Assembly: GCF_009930815.1 (NCBI RefSeq)
Contig: NZ_CP022222.1
Coordinates: 8,288,501-8,352,500, forward strand
DNA: 64,000 bases
Direction of reading: 5' to 3'
Source: Bradyrhizobium sp. CCBAU 051011
GTDB taxonomy: Bacteria > Pseudomonadota > Alphaproteobacteria > Rhizobiales > Xanthobacteraceae
A program made the translations under genes and the position numbers. Shown here one piece after another: positions 36,675-47,342 of this stretch. A model generated the notes under the pieces. That model made no database searches, was not told the origin of the DNA, and saw only the letters and a list, made by a program, of their open reading frames with translations. Positions within the stretch are counted from its first letter, which is position 1, and each line of letters begins with the position of its first letter.

Positions 36675-38003
36675 ATGGCCAGGCAATTTACTCGCAAGAA
36701 GCTGGAGCCGGTCCCTATTCCGGCAGACGAACGCTTGACCGGCCGCGCCGTGTGGGGAGCAACCATCGGAAATATTCTCGAATTCTACGACTTCGGGACC
36801 TATAGCTTTTTCGCTATCCCGATCGGTCAGGCGTTCTTCCCGGCAAGTGACCCGTTCGCCAGCCTTATGCTCTCACTCGCAACGTTCGGCGCGGGTTTTG
36901 TGACTAGACCGATCGGGGCTATCCTGCTCGGCTCGTACTCGGATCGTCTCGGGCGTCGGCCCGCGATGACCGCCAGCTTTGCAATGATGAGCGCCGCGAT
37001 CCTTGTGTTGGCGGTTACGCCCTCGTACGAGACAATAGGAATTGCCGCTCCGTTGCTGGTCATTTTTGCACGTTTGGTGCAGGGCTTCGCGCTTGGCGGT
37101 GAGGTTGGTCCGACGACCGCCTATTTGATGGAAGCGGCCCCGGCCGAACGGCGCGGTCTTGCTGTCTCGTTTCAGCCTGCCAGCCAACAGATCGCTGCGA
37201 CGGCCGGCGCGTTGGTGGGCGAAATACTCTCCCTCACCATGACAAGCGAGGCACTCAATGCGTACGGATGGCGGATCGCGCTTTTGCTCGGCGCCGCTAC
37301 GCTGCCGTTCGGACTCTGGTTGCGGAGCGCCCTGCCCGAAACGTTGCACCGCCCCGAAGCACCGGTTCCCGGCATTCAGCCTGTAAGGAGATCGCTTGCC
37401 GCTCGCCGCATCATGAGCTTGGGATTCGTCATTTTGGCCAGTTGCACGATCATCACCTACGTTACGGGATATATGACCACCTATGCGCTGAACACCCTGC
37501 AAGTTTCCGCGCCTCTCGCCTTTGGCGCCACGCTCATCAGCAATTCGGTAGGAATTGCTGCCGCACTGCTGGGCGGCTGGCTCGCAGACCGCGCGGGCCG
37601 CCGGCACATCATGATATGGCCGCAGATCACTGCCTTGCTGATCACTTATCCGGTGTTCTTCTGGATCTCCGAGAGCCGCAGTGCCCTCGCACTTCTCGGA
37701 GGCCTCGGCGCGCTCACCCTGATCGGAACGATTCCGTATAGCGCTTTCTATGTGAGTATGGCAGAAGGTTTGCCCAAGAACATTCGTGGTGGCGCCTTCG
37801 CGATGATCTACGCTTTTGCAATAGCGATCTTCGGAGGCACCGCTCAACCACTCGTCACCTTGCTCATCCACCTGACCGGGAACGCGCTGGCGCCCGCCTG
37901 GTACATGCTTGTCGCTAGCGCAGCCGGGCTCTGTGCCATGCTCATGATGCCCGAGACCGCCCCGCCGAAAATTCAGAGCACGAACAAGCGAAGCCCATCA
38001 TAG
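36675..38003 (+). CDS. MFS transporter, metabolite:H+ symporter (MHS) type
   Basis: 442 residues with 12 predicted helices. MHS hallmarks: WGATIGNILEFYDFGTYSFFA at the N-terminus, the loop motif GSYSDRLGRRPAMTASF, and VQGFALGGEVGPTTAYLMEAAP. Family members import organic acids, proline/betaine or similar compounds with protons; the substrate here cannot be read. Start ATG 36675 after GGATCGAGG; a longer in-frame start at 36606 would add 23 residues of Cys/Arg-rich sequence, less likely. Appears intact and stands alone. Confidence 0.9.
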   Translation: MARQFTRKKLEPVPIPADERLTGRAVWGATIGNILEFYDFGTYSFFAIPIGQAFFPASDPFASLMLSLATFGAGFVTRPIGAILLGSYSDRLGRRPAMTASFAMMSAAILVLAVTPSYETIGIAAPLLVIFARLVQGFALGGEVGPTTAYLMEAAPAERRGLAVSFQPASQQIAATAGALVGEILSLTMTSEALNAYGWRIALLLGAATLPFGLWLRSALPETLHRPEAPVPGIQPVRRSLAARRIMSLGFVILASCTIITYVTGYMTTYALNTLQVSAPLAFGATLISNSVGIAAALLGGWLADRAGRRHIMIWPQITALLITYPVFFWISESRSALALLGGLGALTLIGTIPYSAFYVSMAEGLPKNIRGGAFAMIYAFAIAIFGGTAQPLVTLLIHLTGNALAPAWYMLVASAAGLCAMLMMPETAPPKIQSTNKRSPS

Positions 38004-38009
38004 CGCTGG

Positions 38010-38334
38010 AGAATGTGATCAGGGGTCCCTTCCGGCTCATATCGCGCGCCCCCTCACGTCGTCCGGGAAGAATGTAGATCGCCGCCTTTTGGCCGCCATG
38101 GGTCGTCGAGAGCACCCAGGGGATCCAGGATCTCGTCGAGGTTATCGGCGCCGTCAGACTGTCGGGCGCCCGCAACGCCTAGCAGGACGCGATCGACCAA
38201 TCTCCTGGCACCCACCAAGCGAGGATGGCCCGTTTGTCCGAGATGCCAAGACCGGGTCCGAGCCGCCGTCCCCAGGATGCCCGAACACGATCCCTCCGTG
38301 AGGTCGACGTCACCAAGGATCTTCGGTTAAACGT
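38010..38334. other. Intergenic, nothing recognised
   Basis: Short frames only; no family match. Confidence 0.35.
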
Positions 38335-38430
38335 CTTGACGTCTGGTCGGTGGCTGGTTCAGTGACACGATCGTCAACGCGGCGATCAGAAATGCCAGCC
38401 CGCAGCTGACCACGGCAGCTAGCTAAAGCT
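38335..38430 (-). pseudogene. Last transmembrane helix of a lost transporter
   Basis: The minus-strand frame LAAVVSCGLAFLIAALTIVSLNQPP..., stop at about 38330, is a typical C-terminal helix and tail of a multi-pass transporter. There is no upstream coding sequence. Confidence 0.35.
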
Positions 38431-38855
38431 CCGTTTCCGGGCGCACCTCGTGATTACCTTCCTGGCTGTTCCAACAGCTGTTCAACGAAAGACCTCGAGA
38501 GCATTCCCTACGGCGGCTGGCTCCCCAGGCCAGATGAGGTGACGCCCCGCAGTAGCAGGGCTTGACGGTTCACCTAGCCACGTTTCAGACGAGCGACCAA
38601 CCTATGGTCGATCCTAAGCTCGATGATATCGTGGGCATCTGATACCCCTCAGCCGCTTCTTGGCCCCTCTGTCGCTATGGCTGGTGAATTCATAAGTGGC
38701 CCCCGCGACTCCTGCGGCATCGACCGCGAACGCGACGTACAACCTAAGTCCTTCGACCATTCTCGTTAAATGGATCTATCACCAGGAGGTTCCAATTCGC
38801 TTTGGATTTTCAAGGAACGATTGGTCCCAATGAACGTCTCGGAGCGACTGCTCGC
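38431..38855. other. Intergenic, nothing recognised
   Basis: No open frame with protein-like content. Confidence 0.35.
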
Positions 38856-39850
38856 CCAGATCGATGCGCAGATCCACAGTAGCTCGGCGCGGGCGAAGAT
38901 CCAAAGGCCGTCCGACAGCGGATCGATAGATTCCATCTCGCCGGCCTCAGCGGCCAGCCGGAGCGTCTTCGGCGCGCTTTAGGATCTGTGCGGCGTTGCT
39001 GAGGTTGAGCCAGGGCTCGATCCCGTCCTCGGCGGGCTTGAACACCGGGATGCGGTAGTGCGAACGGATTGATGTGACGCGCGCGGGGGTTCAGCGATTG
39101 CCGTTGCCCGTCTTGAGGCCGTTGCGGTTGAGCAGGCCGGCAATCAGATCGTCGCTGGCGATCAGCACCAGCTGACGCACGGCTTGCATCATATCGGCAG
39201 AGGTGCTGTTACGCTGTCCGCGCCGGCGGTTCGGCAAGCGCAACTCGCTGTGGGCGCCACCCACCCAGTGAACGATGAGAACGATCTCCGAGGCCGCGTC
39301 GTCGATCTCAGCGGCGACTCGTGGATCAAGGTGCGCCCGCTGCGCTTCTTGACACGGGCATCGGTCGTCGGCGCTGACCAGACGGTTCGCAGGTTGGAAG
39401 CCAAGACGCCGAGCGAGGCCGGAGCAACGCCGGGAGCAGGTGTCCTCGCATTATGCGCGGCAAGCTTGCCCTCGACCTCCGGCACGTGGACAAGTGCCCT
39501 GTTTCCGGCAAGCTCGCTCGCCAGCAGCCGGTTCGCTGGGTCCGCGGCATCGTATTGCCGGAAAGCGCGGCTGGCGGCATAGCGCGCCTCGTCGAGGCCG
39601 CGACTGAGAGCATCGCGCAGCACCTGATCACGTCGTTCTCCGGCTTCCTTCGGCCGCGTTGCCGCGGCGATAGCTCCTTGGCCGACAACGCCGAGTAGTG
39701 CCTCCTCGATTGCATCAACGCGAGCTCCAACCCGGCTAGCGAGCTGCCTGAGGCTCTCCCTGCTGCGCTCGAGTTTCTCGCCGTTGGCAAGTGATAGGTC
39801 GCGCGCCCCAAGAACCCAAGACGTAGCGCCGGGACAACTTTGCTCGCGAC
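38856..39850 (-). pseudogene. Large serine recombinase, C-terminal part, decayed
   Basis: Minus-strand blocks over several frames: LDEARYAASRAFRQYDAADPANRLLASELAGNRAL (coiled coil after the zinc ribbon), VWSAPTTDARVKKR, HWVGGAHSELRLPKR-like sequence, then IAGLLNRNGLKTGNGNR, VTSIRSHYRIPVFKPAEDG, and LNLSNAAQIL (helix-turn-helix-like). This matches the C-terminus of recombinase-family proteins that excise mobile elements. The catalytic N-terminal domain is not present. Confidence 0.65.
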
Positions 39851-40339
39851 GGCTGTCATTCGAGCAAGCTTGCAGTCTGATATCCTCGCCATAAGCAGTC
39901 AGATGGATCCTTTTACTGATGGCAATCGGAGCCATCAATGGGCCAGCGTGCTAATAGCCGCGTTGGCACGGCGGTGCGCCCATGTCCAAGGGGCACCCCA
40001 AAAGCACATTGGCCGTTCACGTTTGCGGTTTCTGAGTCCCGGCAGCCAGTCCGCTACCGGCATCAGAGCTAAAAGCAAAATCCATGAACCATCAGCGAAT
40101 CTGGCGCCGCGCCGTGACGATCGCTCGCGTCTGCAGCCTCGAAGTGTTGCACGATAACGAAATATCTCAGCAGAGAGCCGACCGGTTGCTGGCGCCGCCA
40201 GGCTTCGATGATGTCGCTGCGATGTTTCCGAATGCGCTGCGGATGTCGATTCACCAAAAGCCGGAATTACGAGCGCGCGCGGTTGCTAGCAAAGGTGACC
40301 TCGCAAAGATTATGGGATTGCAATTTTCTCAATGACGGC
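39851..40339. other. Intergenic, unassigned
   Basis: A plus-strand frame 40084-40335 (83 residues, no known motif) overlaps antisense frames. Nothing supportable. Confidence 0.3.
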
Positions 40340-40600
40340 AGCAACGTCGCGCACGTCGTCACTTCGCCATCGGCTCGTTCTCCAACGTCAGCTCCCCGAT
40401 CTTGGCGTGCAGCGTTTCAAGTCCACGGCAGGATCGATCGTTCTGCTGCCTCCGCTAGGACCAAATACCTCGGCCGCCGCTTCCTGAAGCTGGGATTTCC
40501 ACTGCGTGATCTGGTTCGGGTGCACGTCCAACTGCTCGGCCAGCTATGGCCTTAGATGCTGGTGCGTAGTGCCGGCGGGCTCGTTTGCTCATCATCTCTC
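40340..40600 (-). pseudogene. IS3-family orfA remnant
   Basis: Minus-strand pieces: MMSKRARRHYAP at the start, HQITQWKSQLQEAAAEVFGP (helix-turn-helix end), then LETLHAKIGELTLENDFLEGALTKAG (coiled coil before orfB). Frames alternate, so it is broken. No orfB follows on the left. Confidence 0.7.
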
Positions 40601-40878
40601 CTTAAGCGCGGGACAATCTTACCCGCTGTCAGGCAGAAACTCCGCTTATCGCCCTGTCCAGATCTCCGGAGCCAGCTATGAGGTTCTGCGATTTCAAATG
40701 GCGGCCGATACACAGGCAACCGGCATCACTCCAAAACTTGGTAGGTTGAACTTAGTTGGTCTGAGACCTTTAATAATAACTAGGTTAGAGGGCTAAGATC
40801 AAACTTGCCGCAACGGCGAGAGGACTTTAGTACCGCGAACAGCTCTTCAGGCGAGTCTAAAAGACGGCGGGCCATACC
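40601..40878. other. Upstream region of the cytochrome c gene
   Basis: AT-richer than its surroundings near 40760-40790 (TTTAATAATAACTAG), which would suit a promoter. No specific operator was recognised. Confidence 0.35.
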
Positions 40879-42669
40879 ATGCTTCGTGTTCTCTTTCTGA
40901 TTGGCTTAACCGTTGCAGCCACGACAAGATCGAGCGCCCAGGGCGCTGACGCCAATCCAATATATGTTGATCAAGGTGTAGATTGGACCGCGACGGCGAG
41001 AGCGGACTTCTATGTGCGCGATCAGGGCTCGCGTTTGATCACGCTATCCTGGATGCAGGCGCTAAAGCAAAGGAACGGGCAACCGTTCCTCGCGGATGGT
41101 CTGTCGCGGTACGGCTATCTAGCCAATCCTGGAAACAAAGCCAACCTTCCCATCGGCTTTCATGCCTCCGGTCCTGAAGGTTTCCAGGTTGTCGGAATGA
41201 CCTGCTCGGCATGTCATACGCGCCAGATCGAAGTTGAAGGCAAGGTGTATCGCGTCGATGGTGGTCCCGGGCTCGTGGACTTCTACGCGCTGCTTGGCGA
41301 TTTGGACAAGGCAGTCGGTGATGTGCTTTCTAGCGACGACTCGTTTGCTCCGTTTGCTGCAGCTGTTCTGCAATCCGAAACTCCCGATCCGACCGATGTT
41401 GAGAATCTTCGCCGGCAGGTAGATAGGTGGTACTTGCGGTTTCACACGCTTATGGCGCGAGCCCTGCCCAAAAACGGCTGGGGAGTGGGCCGTCTGGATG
41501 CTGTCGGGATGATCTTCAACCGCTTATCCGGACTGGACATCGGTCCGCCACCCGATTTCATGATTCCGGAAAACATAAAAACCGCTGACGCTCCCGTGAG
41601 ATACCCATTCCTTTGGAATGCGCCGCGGCAAGACAAGACGCAATGGCCGGGATTTGCAAAGAATGGAAGTGACATCTTGGGGCTGGCCCGGAACGTTGGC
41701 GAGGTTCTAGGGGTGTTCGCTACGTTCGAGCCGAAGCGTCAGGGCGCGCTCATCAATTTCCTCAATGACAATTCCACCAATTTCGACGGTCTTAGCGAGC
41801 TTGAAAACTTGGTGAAGCGAATCGGCCCTCCGAAATGGCCCTGGAAGATTGACGCTGCCTTAGCCATCCGGGGCAAAATGATCTTTGAAAGATATCCCGC
41901 TGAAGGGGGATGTAGCGGGTGCCATGGGATTGAAGACGGCGAGCAGCGCTTTCCATTCATCAAAACATGGAGAACCGTGGTCCAGAACGTCGGTACGGAT
42001 ACACGAGAATACGATGTCCTCGCCTGGAAAGCGAAGACGGGCGTGCTGAATGGAGCGTACATTCCCTTCGCGACCGCGCCGCTCAAGGAAAACGATCAGA
42101 TCTTTAACATTCTTGCAACCTCGGTCATTGGTTCGATCGCAGAACACCTGTTGGCCGGCGGTGCCCCTTCCAACGCACGGGTCGCGACGGCGCCAGATCC
42201 GGGGTCGTCGGAGACTCGGGAGTCTCTGGGGCTGGTACGACTACCGCCAACCCTGCAGGATCTGGTAACGGCTTTCAACGCTGTCAGCACCTCGGAAGCA
42301 ATCGAAAAGGCCAAGCGGAAGGGGACAGAAAGAGCATCTCGCAGTCGGCTCCCTCCATGGGGCGCCTACGAGGCCCGTGTTCTGCAGGGTATTTGGGCCG
42401 CCGCACCTTATCTTCACAACGGCTCGGTCCCTACCCTGGCGGAATTGCTCAAGCCATCGGGGCAGCGCAAATCGCAGTTTAGCATTGGACGGAAATACGA
42501 CATTGAAAACGTTGGTCTTGCTGCCACCCAGGAGCCTCTGAGTGAAACATTATCCACCACGGATTGTAATGACATCAATTCTGGAAACAGCCGATGCGGC
42601 CACGAGTACGGGACTAGTTTGAGCGAGCAAGACAAAAAGGCGTTGCTCGAATACCTCAAGACGCTGTAA
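40879..42669 (+). CDS. Secreted di-haem cytochrome c, RoxA/peroxidase-like
   Basis: 596 residues. Signal peptide MLRVLFLIGLTVAATTRSSAQG. Two c-type haem sites: CSACH (C109-C112-H113) and CSGCH (C345-C348-H349). C-terminal region APYLHNGSVPTLAELL is typical of di-haem cytochrome c peroxidase/RoxA-type proteins. RoxA and relatives are periplasmic or secreted oxygenases cleaving long-chain polyisoprenoids; the peroxidase MauG/BCCP group is the alternative. The layout of two widely spaced haems in about 600 residues favours the RoxA-like branch. It stands alone, intact, between two IS remnants. Substrate unknown. Confidence 0.85.
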   Translation: MLRVLFLIGLTVAATTRSSAQGADANPIYVDQGVDWTATARADFYVRDQGSRLITLSWMQALKQRNGQPFLADGLSRYGYLANPGNKANLPIGFHASGPEGFQVVGMTCSACHTRQIEVEGKVYRVDGGPGLVDFYALLGDLDKAVGDVLSSDDSFAPFAAAVLQSETPDPTDVENLRRQVDRWYLRFHTLMARALPKNGWGVGRLDAVGMIFNRLSGLDIGPPPDFMIPENIKTADAPVRYPFLWNAPRQDKTQWPGFAKNGSDILGLARNVGEVLGVFATFEPKRQGALINFLNDNSTNFDGLSELENLVKRIGPPKWPWKIDAALAIRGKMIFERYPAEGGCSGCHGIEDGEQRFPFIKTWRTVVQNVGTDTREYDVLAWKAKTGVLNGAYIPFATAPLKENDQIFNILATSVIGSIAEHLLAGGAPSNARVATAPDPGSSETRESLGLVRLPPTLQDLVTAFNAVSTSEAIEKAKRKGTERASRSRLPPWGAYEARVLQGIWAAAPYLHNGSVPTLAELLKPSGQRKSQFSIGRKYDIENVGLAATQEPLSETLSTTDCNDINSGNSRCGHEYGTSLSEQDKKALLEYLKTL

Positions 42670-42699
42670 CCCGCTGCGTTGTTTCCTCTTTTGAGGCTG

Positions 42700-44000
42700 A
42701 AGCCAACATTTTAGAGAAATAGCCAGGTTCCAGCTCTGGCTGAAATGGATCCGGTTTTAGGACCGGGGCTAAGGAGATCGGCCGCTCCGTTTAAACGGAG
42801 CGAACCATGACGAAGACGAGACGCAAGATTGACGCCGCCTTGAAGGCGAAGATTGCCCTGGAGGCAGTGCGGGAACAGGCGATGGTTGCCGATCTGGCCC
42901 AGCGCTACGAGGTCCACCCAACCAGATTTACGCCTGGAAGAAGCAGCTGCTGGAGAATGCGAGTCTTCGACGTCGGTGTCGGCCGGGATGCCGAGGCCGA
43001 TCGCGAGCGAGAGGTCGAGAAACTGCATGCCGAGCGGGACTTTTTAGCCAAGAGGTCCGGAAGATGAGCGCGCCGGGCCGCCGAGCGATGCTCGACCGCG
43101 GCGATCGGACGCTGTCGATAAGACAATGCGCCCTGGTCGGCGTTGCGCGTTACGGCATCTACCGGCCGCGACCGCCGGCCAATGACAACGACGCCGCACC
43201 GATGCGCCTGATCGACGAGCTGTTCACGGCGTGGCCGTCTCTCGGCTCGCGCCGCATGAATGCGATGCTGCGCGCCCGAGGCTGCGGATCAACCGCAAGC
43301 GCGGGCAACGGCTGATGCGCAAGATGGCGATTGCGGCGCTCGGGCCACGACCTCGCAAAACGAGCCCTGCCGCCGGCCACAAGATCTATCCATATCTGCT
43401 GCGCAAACTCACAATCGGAGCGCGTCAATCACTTCTGAGCGGCCGACATCACCTACATCCCGGTCGGACGGGGCTTCCTCTATCTGGTGGCGATTATCGA
43501 CTGGGCGAGCCGCGCCATCCTGGCGTGGCGAGTGTCGAAACGCGATGGATGTCTCGTTCTGCGTGGCGGCGCGACGCCCTGCCCAAGCATGGCAAGCCGG
43601 AGATCTTCAATACCGACCAGGCTGGCCAGTTCACCAGCTCCGCGTTCACCGGCGCGCTTTCGGCCGCCCGAATCCGGATCTCCATGGACGGACGCGGGCG
43701 CTGGATGGACAACGTCTTCATCGAACGTGTCTGGCGATCGCTCAAGCTCAAGGACATCTACCTTTAAGGGATACACGACGGCCGCGAGGCCACGGACGAA
43801 ATCTCCAGCTGGATCGCCTTCTACAACGAGCATCGCCCTGACCAGGCGCTCGGCTACCGCACGCCGATAGCCGTCTGGCGCGCGGCAACAGGGACCGCCC
43901 GCTGTGGACATGATGGACAACGCCGCCGCGTTGCCCACATGCCCACAGCCGCAACAACAGCAGACGACGGCCCTTGCGGCATGATAGTAGGAGAAGGAGC
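42700..44000 (+). pseudogene. IS3-family (IS51-like) element, degraded
   Basis: orfA from ATG 42807: MTKTRRKIDAALKAKIALEA, VADLAQRYEVHP, then a frameshift. orfB pieces: MRLIDELFTAWPSLGSRRMN, HFWAADITYIPVGRGFLYLVAIIDWASR-type region split over frames (43430-43520), IFNTDQAGQFTS, GRWMDNVFIERVWRSLKL (catalytic Glu), a stop at 43765, and FYNEHRPDQALGYRTP. Multiple indels; inactive. The ends were not defined with confidence. Confidence 0.8.
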
Positions 44001-44483
44001 GGTCATCTTCCAACTAAGAAACCGGTTTAAGCGGTCCCGCTATGCGCGTCCATTTCACGCCGGTCCGTCATCATTTGATGGAACACGCGCGGATACCCCT
44101 GAAATCCTGATTGGGGTCCGCCCGCGACCGGCAGTCTAAGCCGTGATGCCATGGCGACGATTGCGACAGTCGATGCGAGCCGGGCGGACGGATGCATCCG
44201 TCAACTTGATGCCGACGCTGCCTGCCCTATCGCCAATAGCTGTGACGATTCCCCAACCGTCATGGGCGATACGAACGCCATCTCCATGATAGGCTATCCG
44301 CCGTGCAGGCGCCTGGCGCGAGTATGCTTGTACATGTGACGCCTCCGGCGAGGCAATTTGCCCCTTTGCGATGTCATGCTGCGCGTCTGGACTGTAGCTC
44401 GCGTCGCTATAACGGCCCATCAGCGGGCAAGCCGACAGGCCGGGCAGAACTCAGGATTGGATGAAATTCCTCAAGCTCATCAA
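44001..44483. other. Intergenic, one uncertain ORF
   Basis: A minus-strand frame 44136-44420 (94 residues; includes HDGWGIVTAIGDRAGSVGIKL) is protein-like in places but unmatched. Otherwise nothing. Confidence 0.35.
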
Positions 44484-45260
44484 TCAGCTGTTTACCTGGT
44501 TTAATTCTTGCGAAATGATATCAATGGCCTCGAGCATGGCGTCATACTCCTCGTATATGCCGAGCAAGGCTTGGCCAACTTTCAAATTGTGCACGGGATC
44601 GACAATCGAGGGGGAGTCGTAAGTTAGGGAGATAGGTCCAGTAAATAGAATTTCTTCGCCACGCTCGTCGCGTCGCAACGTTCGGTCCGTGCACCATTTG
44701 ACGAGTTGCGTTACTGCTCCCTTCCCGGACTCATTGATGGGCGGCAGGTGCCGAACCGAGTAGAAATTCGTCCGCGCAGAATACATCTGTCGCGAACCCG
44801 AGCTCATGCGCTGGTCTGGTTGAGCGGTAAGGGTCAGCAGGCGCTTGCCATCCGGACGCTCGAGCGTGCCTTGAATTAGGCCGCCTTCTCTGATCAAAGT
44901 AATGTGCGCGAGCTTTTTTGGAGCACCAAGAACCTCTCGTCCCGAGGCGAGCGCTGCATCATTCGTTGTCACGTAAATGTAAGGAATGTAATAGCCAGTC
45001 TCACCACCGGGATCACGAACTTGAACTCCCGAATAGCACTCCAAGTATGGCCCGACAGTGCTTGAGCGATAACTCGCGACCCCCACAATGGCGATTGCAG
45101 GGTTTGCTGCAGGTACCAGCCCGTTCGGTAATAGACGGTTCACCTCGTGTCCCACCCTGAACATAAGGCTTATGGCTTGGCAGCCGAGAAACGAGCTGCC
45201 ACGATCTTTGCCCCCATGGTAAAGGGGCGCATCAAACGGAATGCCTTTGACGTCGGACAT
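44484..45260 (-). CDS. Acetoacetate decarboxylase-family protein
   Basis: 258 residues, full length. GREVLGAPKKLAHI carries the Lys pair K115-K116; in the clostridial enzyme Lys115 forms the Schiff base and Lys116 lowers its pKa. YIPYIYVTTNDAAL and the C-terminal IYEEYDAMLEAIDI fit the ADC fold. The family decarboxylates acetoacetate but includes other 3-oxo-acid or aldolase-type enzymes. ATG 45260 follows AGGAG with 7-nt spacing. It lies about 1.3 kb from, and divergent to, a dehydrogenase and oleate hydratase, so it may act on a fatty-acid-derived keto compound (inference). Confidence 0.88.
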   Translation of the reverse strand: MSDVKGIPFDAPLYHGGKDRGSSFLGCQAISLMFRVGHEVNRLLPNGLVPAANPAIAIVGVASYRSSTVGPYLECYSGVQVRDPGGETGYYIPYIYVTTNDAALASGREVLGAPKKLAHITLIREGGLIQGTLERPDGKRLLTLTAQPDQRMSSGSRQMYSARTNFYSVRHLPPINESGKGAVTQLVKWCTDRTLRRDERGEEILFTGPISLTYDSPSIVDPVHNLKVGQALLGIYEEYDAMLEAIDIISQELNQVNS

Positions 45261-46538
45261 CACATTTCTCCTCGCTTTCGAACTATTTTCACCGATTGGG
45301 AGTTGAGCTAATTCATCTCACCGCGCCTATCCGGTTGTTGGAGCATCCCTGAAGCGACTGTATTGCGTTGGCCCCAATGCAGGCTCGGCCGTCCGTAACG
45401 GCTATGGACGAGTTGGGTTTTCATGGTGTGGATTGATCGGGGCATTATCAAGCAGCGAGCCGGGGCTGATCGATCCAGTGATCGCGATCGTCGCTACGCC
45501 AGGCCGAGTACCGAGTTCTGCGCCTTGCACATCAATCCACCGTTAAACGATCCGAAAACATCAAACACGCTTGACCTTTCCATTCTAGACAGGCCGCTAT
45601 GCGGTGCGGCCGAATGCGCCTGTTGATTGTGCATTCATTCCGGCGAAGCATGCTCGCCGACGATGACGTCAAGGCGCCCTCCTATCTGTCATTATGCAAC
45701 GTCGATGCCAAGCACCTCGAGCGGGTTATAGGGCTCACTCGGCTGCGGATGCCGAACTTGGTACGAGAGACCGCTGGCAACTTTCGGCTGTTGTTCTGTT
45801 GCCTTCCTCGCTTGTCAGATTGACGACGCGATGTCGAAGGCTCGACATGACCAAGCCTCCGGACAGAAAGTATCGATGAGACTCTCTTACTGGTGCCAAG
45901 ACGTTATGCTGTGCATGGTCGGAAACGCAGGCCACGCGAACACCGACGTCGCGCTAGCACGTCGGAAGACCTCCAGCAACTGCAAGAGCCACTTGAGTTT
46001 GCGTTGCGATCAGATTCTCGGCGCGGCGATTGCACATAAGGGGATATTCCAATTCGCAAGACTGGGAGAACTTCATGTGTTCTGCGCCCCGCTTCTACCG
46101 CTGCGACCCACAAAGAGCTCAGTACCGTGCGCGCTTGTGCGGAACCGGTCTTGCCTCACTTGCGGTCAGCGGCAATTCACCCAAAATTGGAAGAAACTCG
46201 GTCGTGAATTGTCGGCATCAAGAAGGTGGCCCAGTTTGGCGAGGCCAATGCAACACTCCGACGTAAACGCCTGCGCCGCGAACGCTTGTTCACGACGTGA
46301 ACTCGTTATCGAACTGCTTTCGCGCCAATTTACATGAGCACTGCTGCAGGCTTGGGGGCATTGCAGATGATGCGCGGCACAGGATAGATCGACAGGAGTT
46401 AAGCGGGCATGGTGCAGACCGCGGCTCGCGACTTGCTTTACTTCCAAGGTTCGGGTTCTCAAACATTTCCGTCAGCATGATCCTCACGCCTGATACTGGG
46501 AAGACCCTGCACCGCCACTGATCGAGGAAGCAAAAGTT
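45261..46538. other. Long intergenic region between divergent lipid-type genes
   Basis: 1.28 kb without a recognised gene. Short frames at 45615-45823 + and 45831-46337 + match nothing. It must contain the promoters of the acetoacetate-decarboxylase gene and of the SDR/oleate hydratase pair; no specific site could be named. Confidence 0.4.
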
Positions 46539-47297
46539 ATGGGACGTGTGAACGAAAAAGTCGTTCTGGTAACCGGCGGGGCTCAAGGCATGGGGGCTGC
46601 TCATGCGCGCCTGCTGGTAGCCGAGGGCGCGAAAGTCGTGATCACCGATATTCTTCACAAGGAAGGAGAGATTCTCGCGGCCGAACTTGGCACATCCGCG
46701 ATCTATGTGCGTCAAGACGTCGCTCAGCCAGAGGATTGGTGCCAGGCGATCGCGGCTGCGGAGAGCAAGTTCGGCGCGCTGCACGGCCTCGTCAACAATG
46801 CAGGCATAGCCAGCATGGCTCCCATCGAGCAGTTCCCGCTCGAGCAGTGGAAGAAGACACTTGCAGTCAATCTCACCGGTGTTTTCTTGGGTATGCAGAC
46901 TGCCTTACCGGCCATGCGCCGCGCGGGCGGAGGCTCGATCGTTAACATCTCGTCGATCGAGGGGTTGAGGGGGACTGCTGGGCTTCACGCCTACGTTGCT
47001 TCCAAGTTCGGCGTGCGGGGCATAACCAAGTCCGCTGCCTTGGAGGCCGCCGCGTCCGGCGTTCGCGTAAACTCTATCCATCCGGGCCTAATCAACACTC
47101 GGATGACTGAGAATTTCGAGCCTTCCAGTTTCCCCATTCCGCTCGGGCGGGCCGCCGAGCCGCAGGAAGTGTCACGGGCAGTCTTGTTCCTGCTCAGCGA
47201 CGAGTCCTCTTATCTCACGGGCTCCGAAATCGTGGTCGATGGCGGCCTGACGATCGGCGTCCCGCACACGTGTCCGGCGCCTGCAAACATCTTTTGA
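46539..47297 (+). CDS. Short-chain dehydrogenase/reductase
   Basis: 252 residues, classical SDR. NAD(P) motif TGGAQGMG near residue 12, NNAG near 87, catalytic Ser in NISSIEG and Y-x-x-x-K in AYVASK, C-terminal SSYLTGSEIVVDGG. Closest in style to 3-alpha/20-beta-hydroxysteroid and related alcohol dehydrogenases. ATG follows GAGGAAG with 8-nt spacing. The oleate hydratase gene starts 45 bp downstream in the same direction, so it may oxidise the hydroxy-fatty acid formed there (inference). Confidence 0.9.
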   Translation: MGRVNEKVVLVTGGAQGMGAAHARLLVAEGAKVVITDILHKEGEILAAELGTSAIYVRQDVAQPEDWCQAIAAAESKFGALHGLVNNAGIASMAPIEQFPLEQWKKTLAVNLTGVFLGMQTALPAMRRAGGGSIVNISSIEGLRGTAGLHAYVASKFGVRGITKSAALEAAASGVRVNSIHPGLINTRMTENFEPSSFPIPLGRAAEPQEVSRAVLFLLSDESSYLTGSEIVVDGGLTIGVPHTCPAPANIF

Positions 47298-47342
47298 CTA
47301 TCAGCTGACGGATTGTCACGTCGAACTAGATGGAATCTCACG

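Noticed and set aside
36873..37871. 332-codon open frame antisense to the MFS gene
   Set aside because: Arg/Gln/Gly-rich shadow composition, no motif; the sense frame is a complete MHS transporter.
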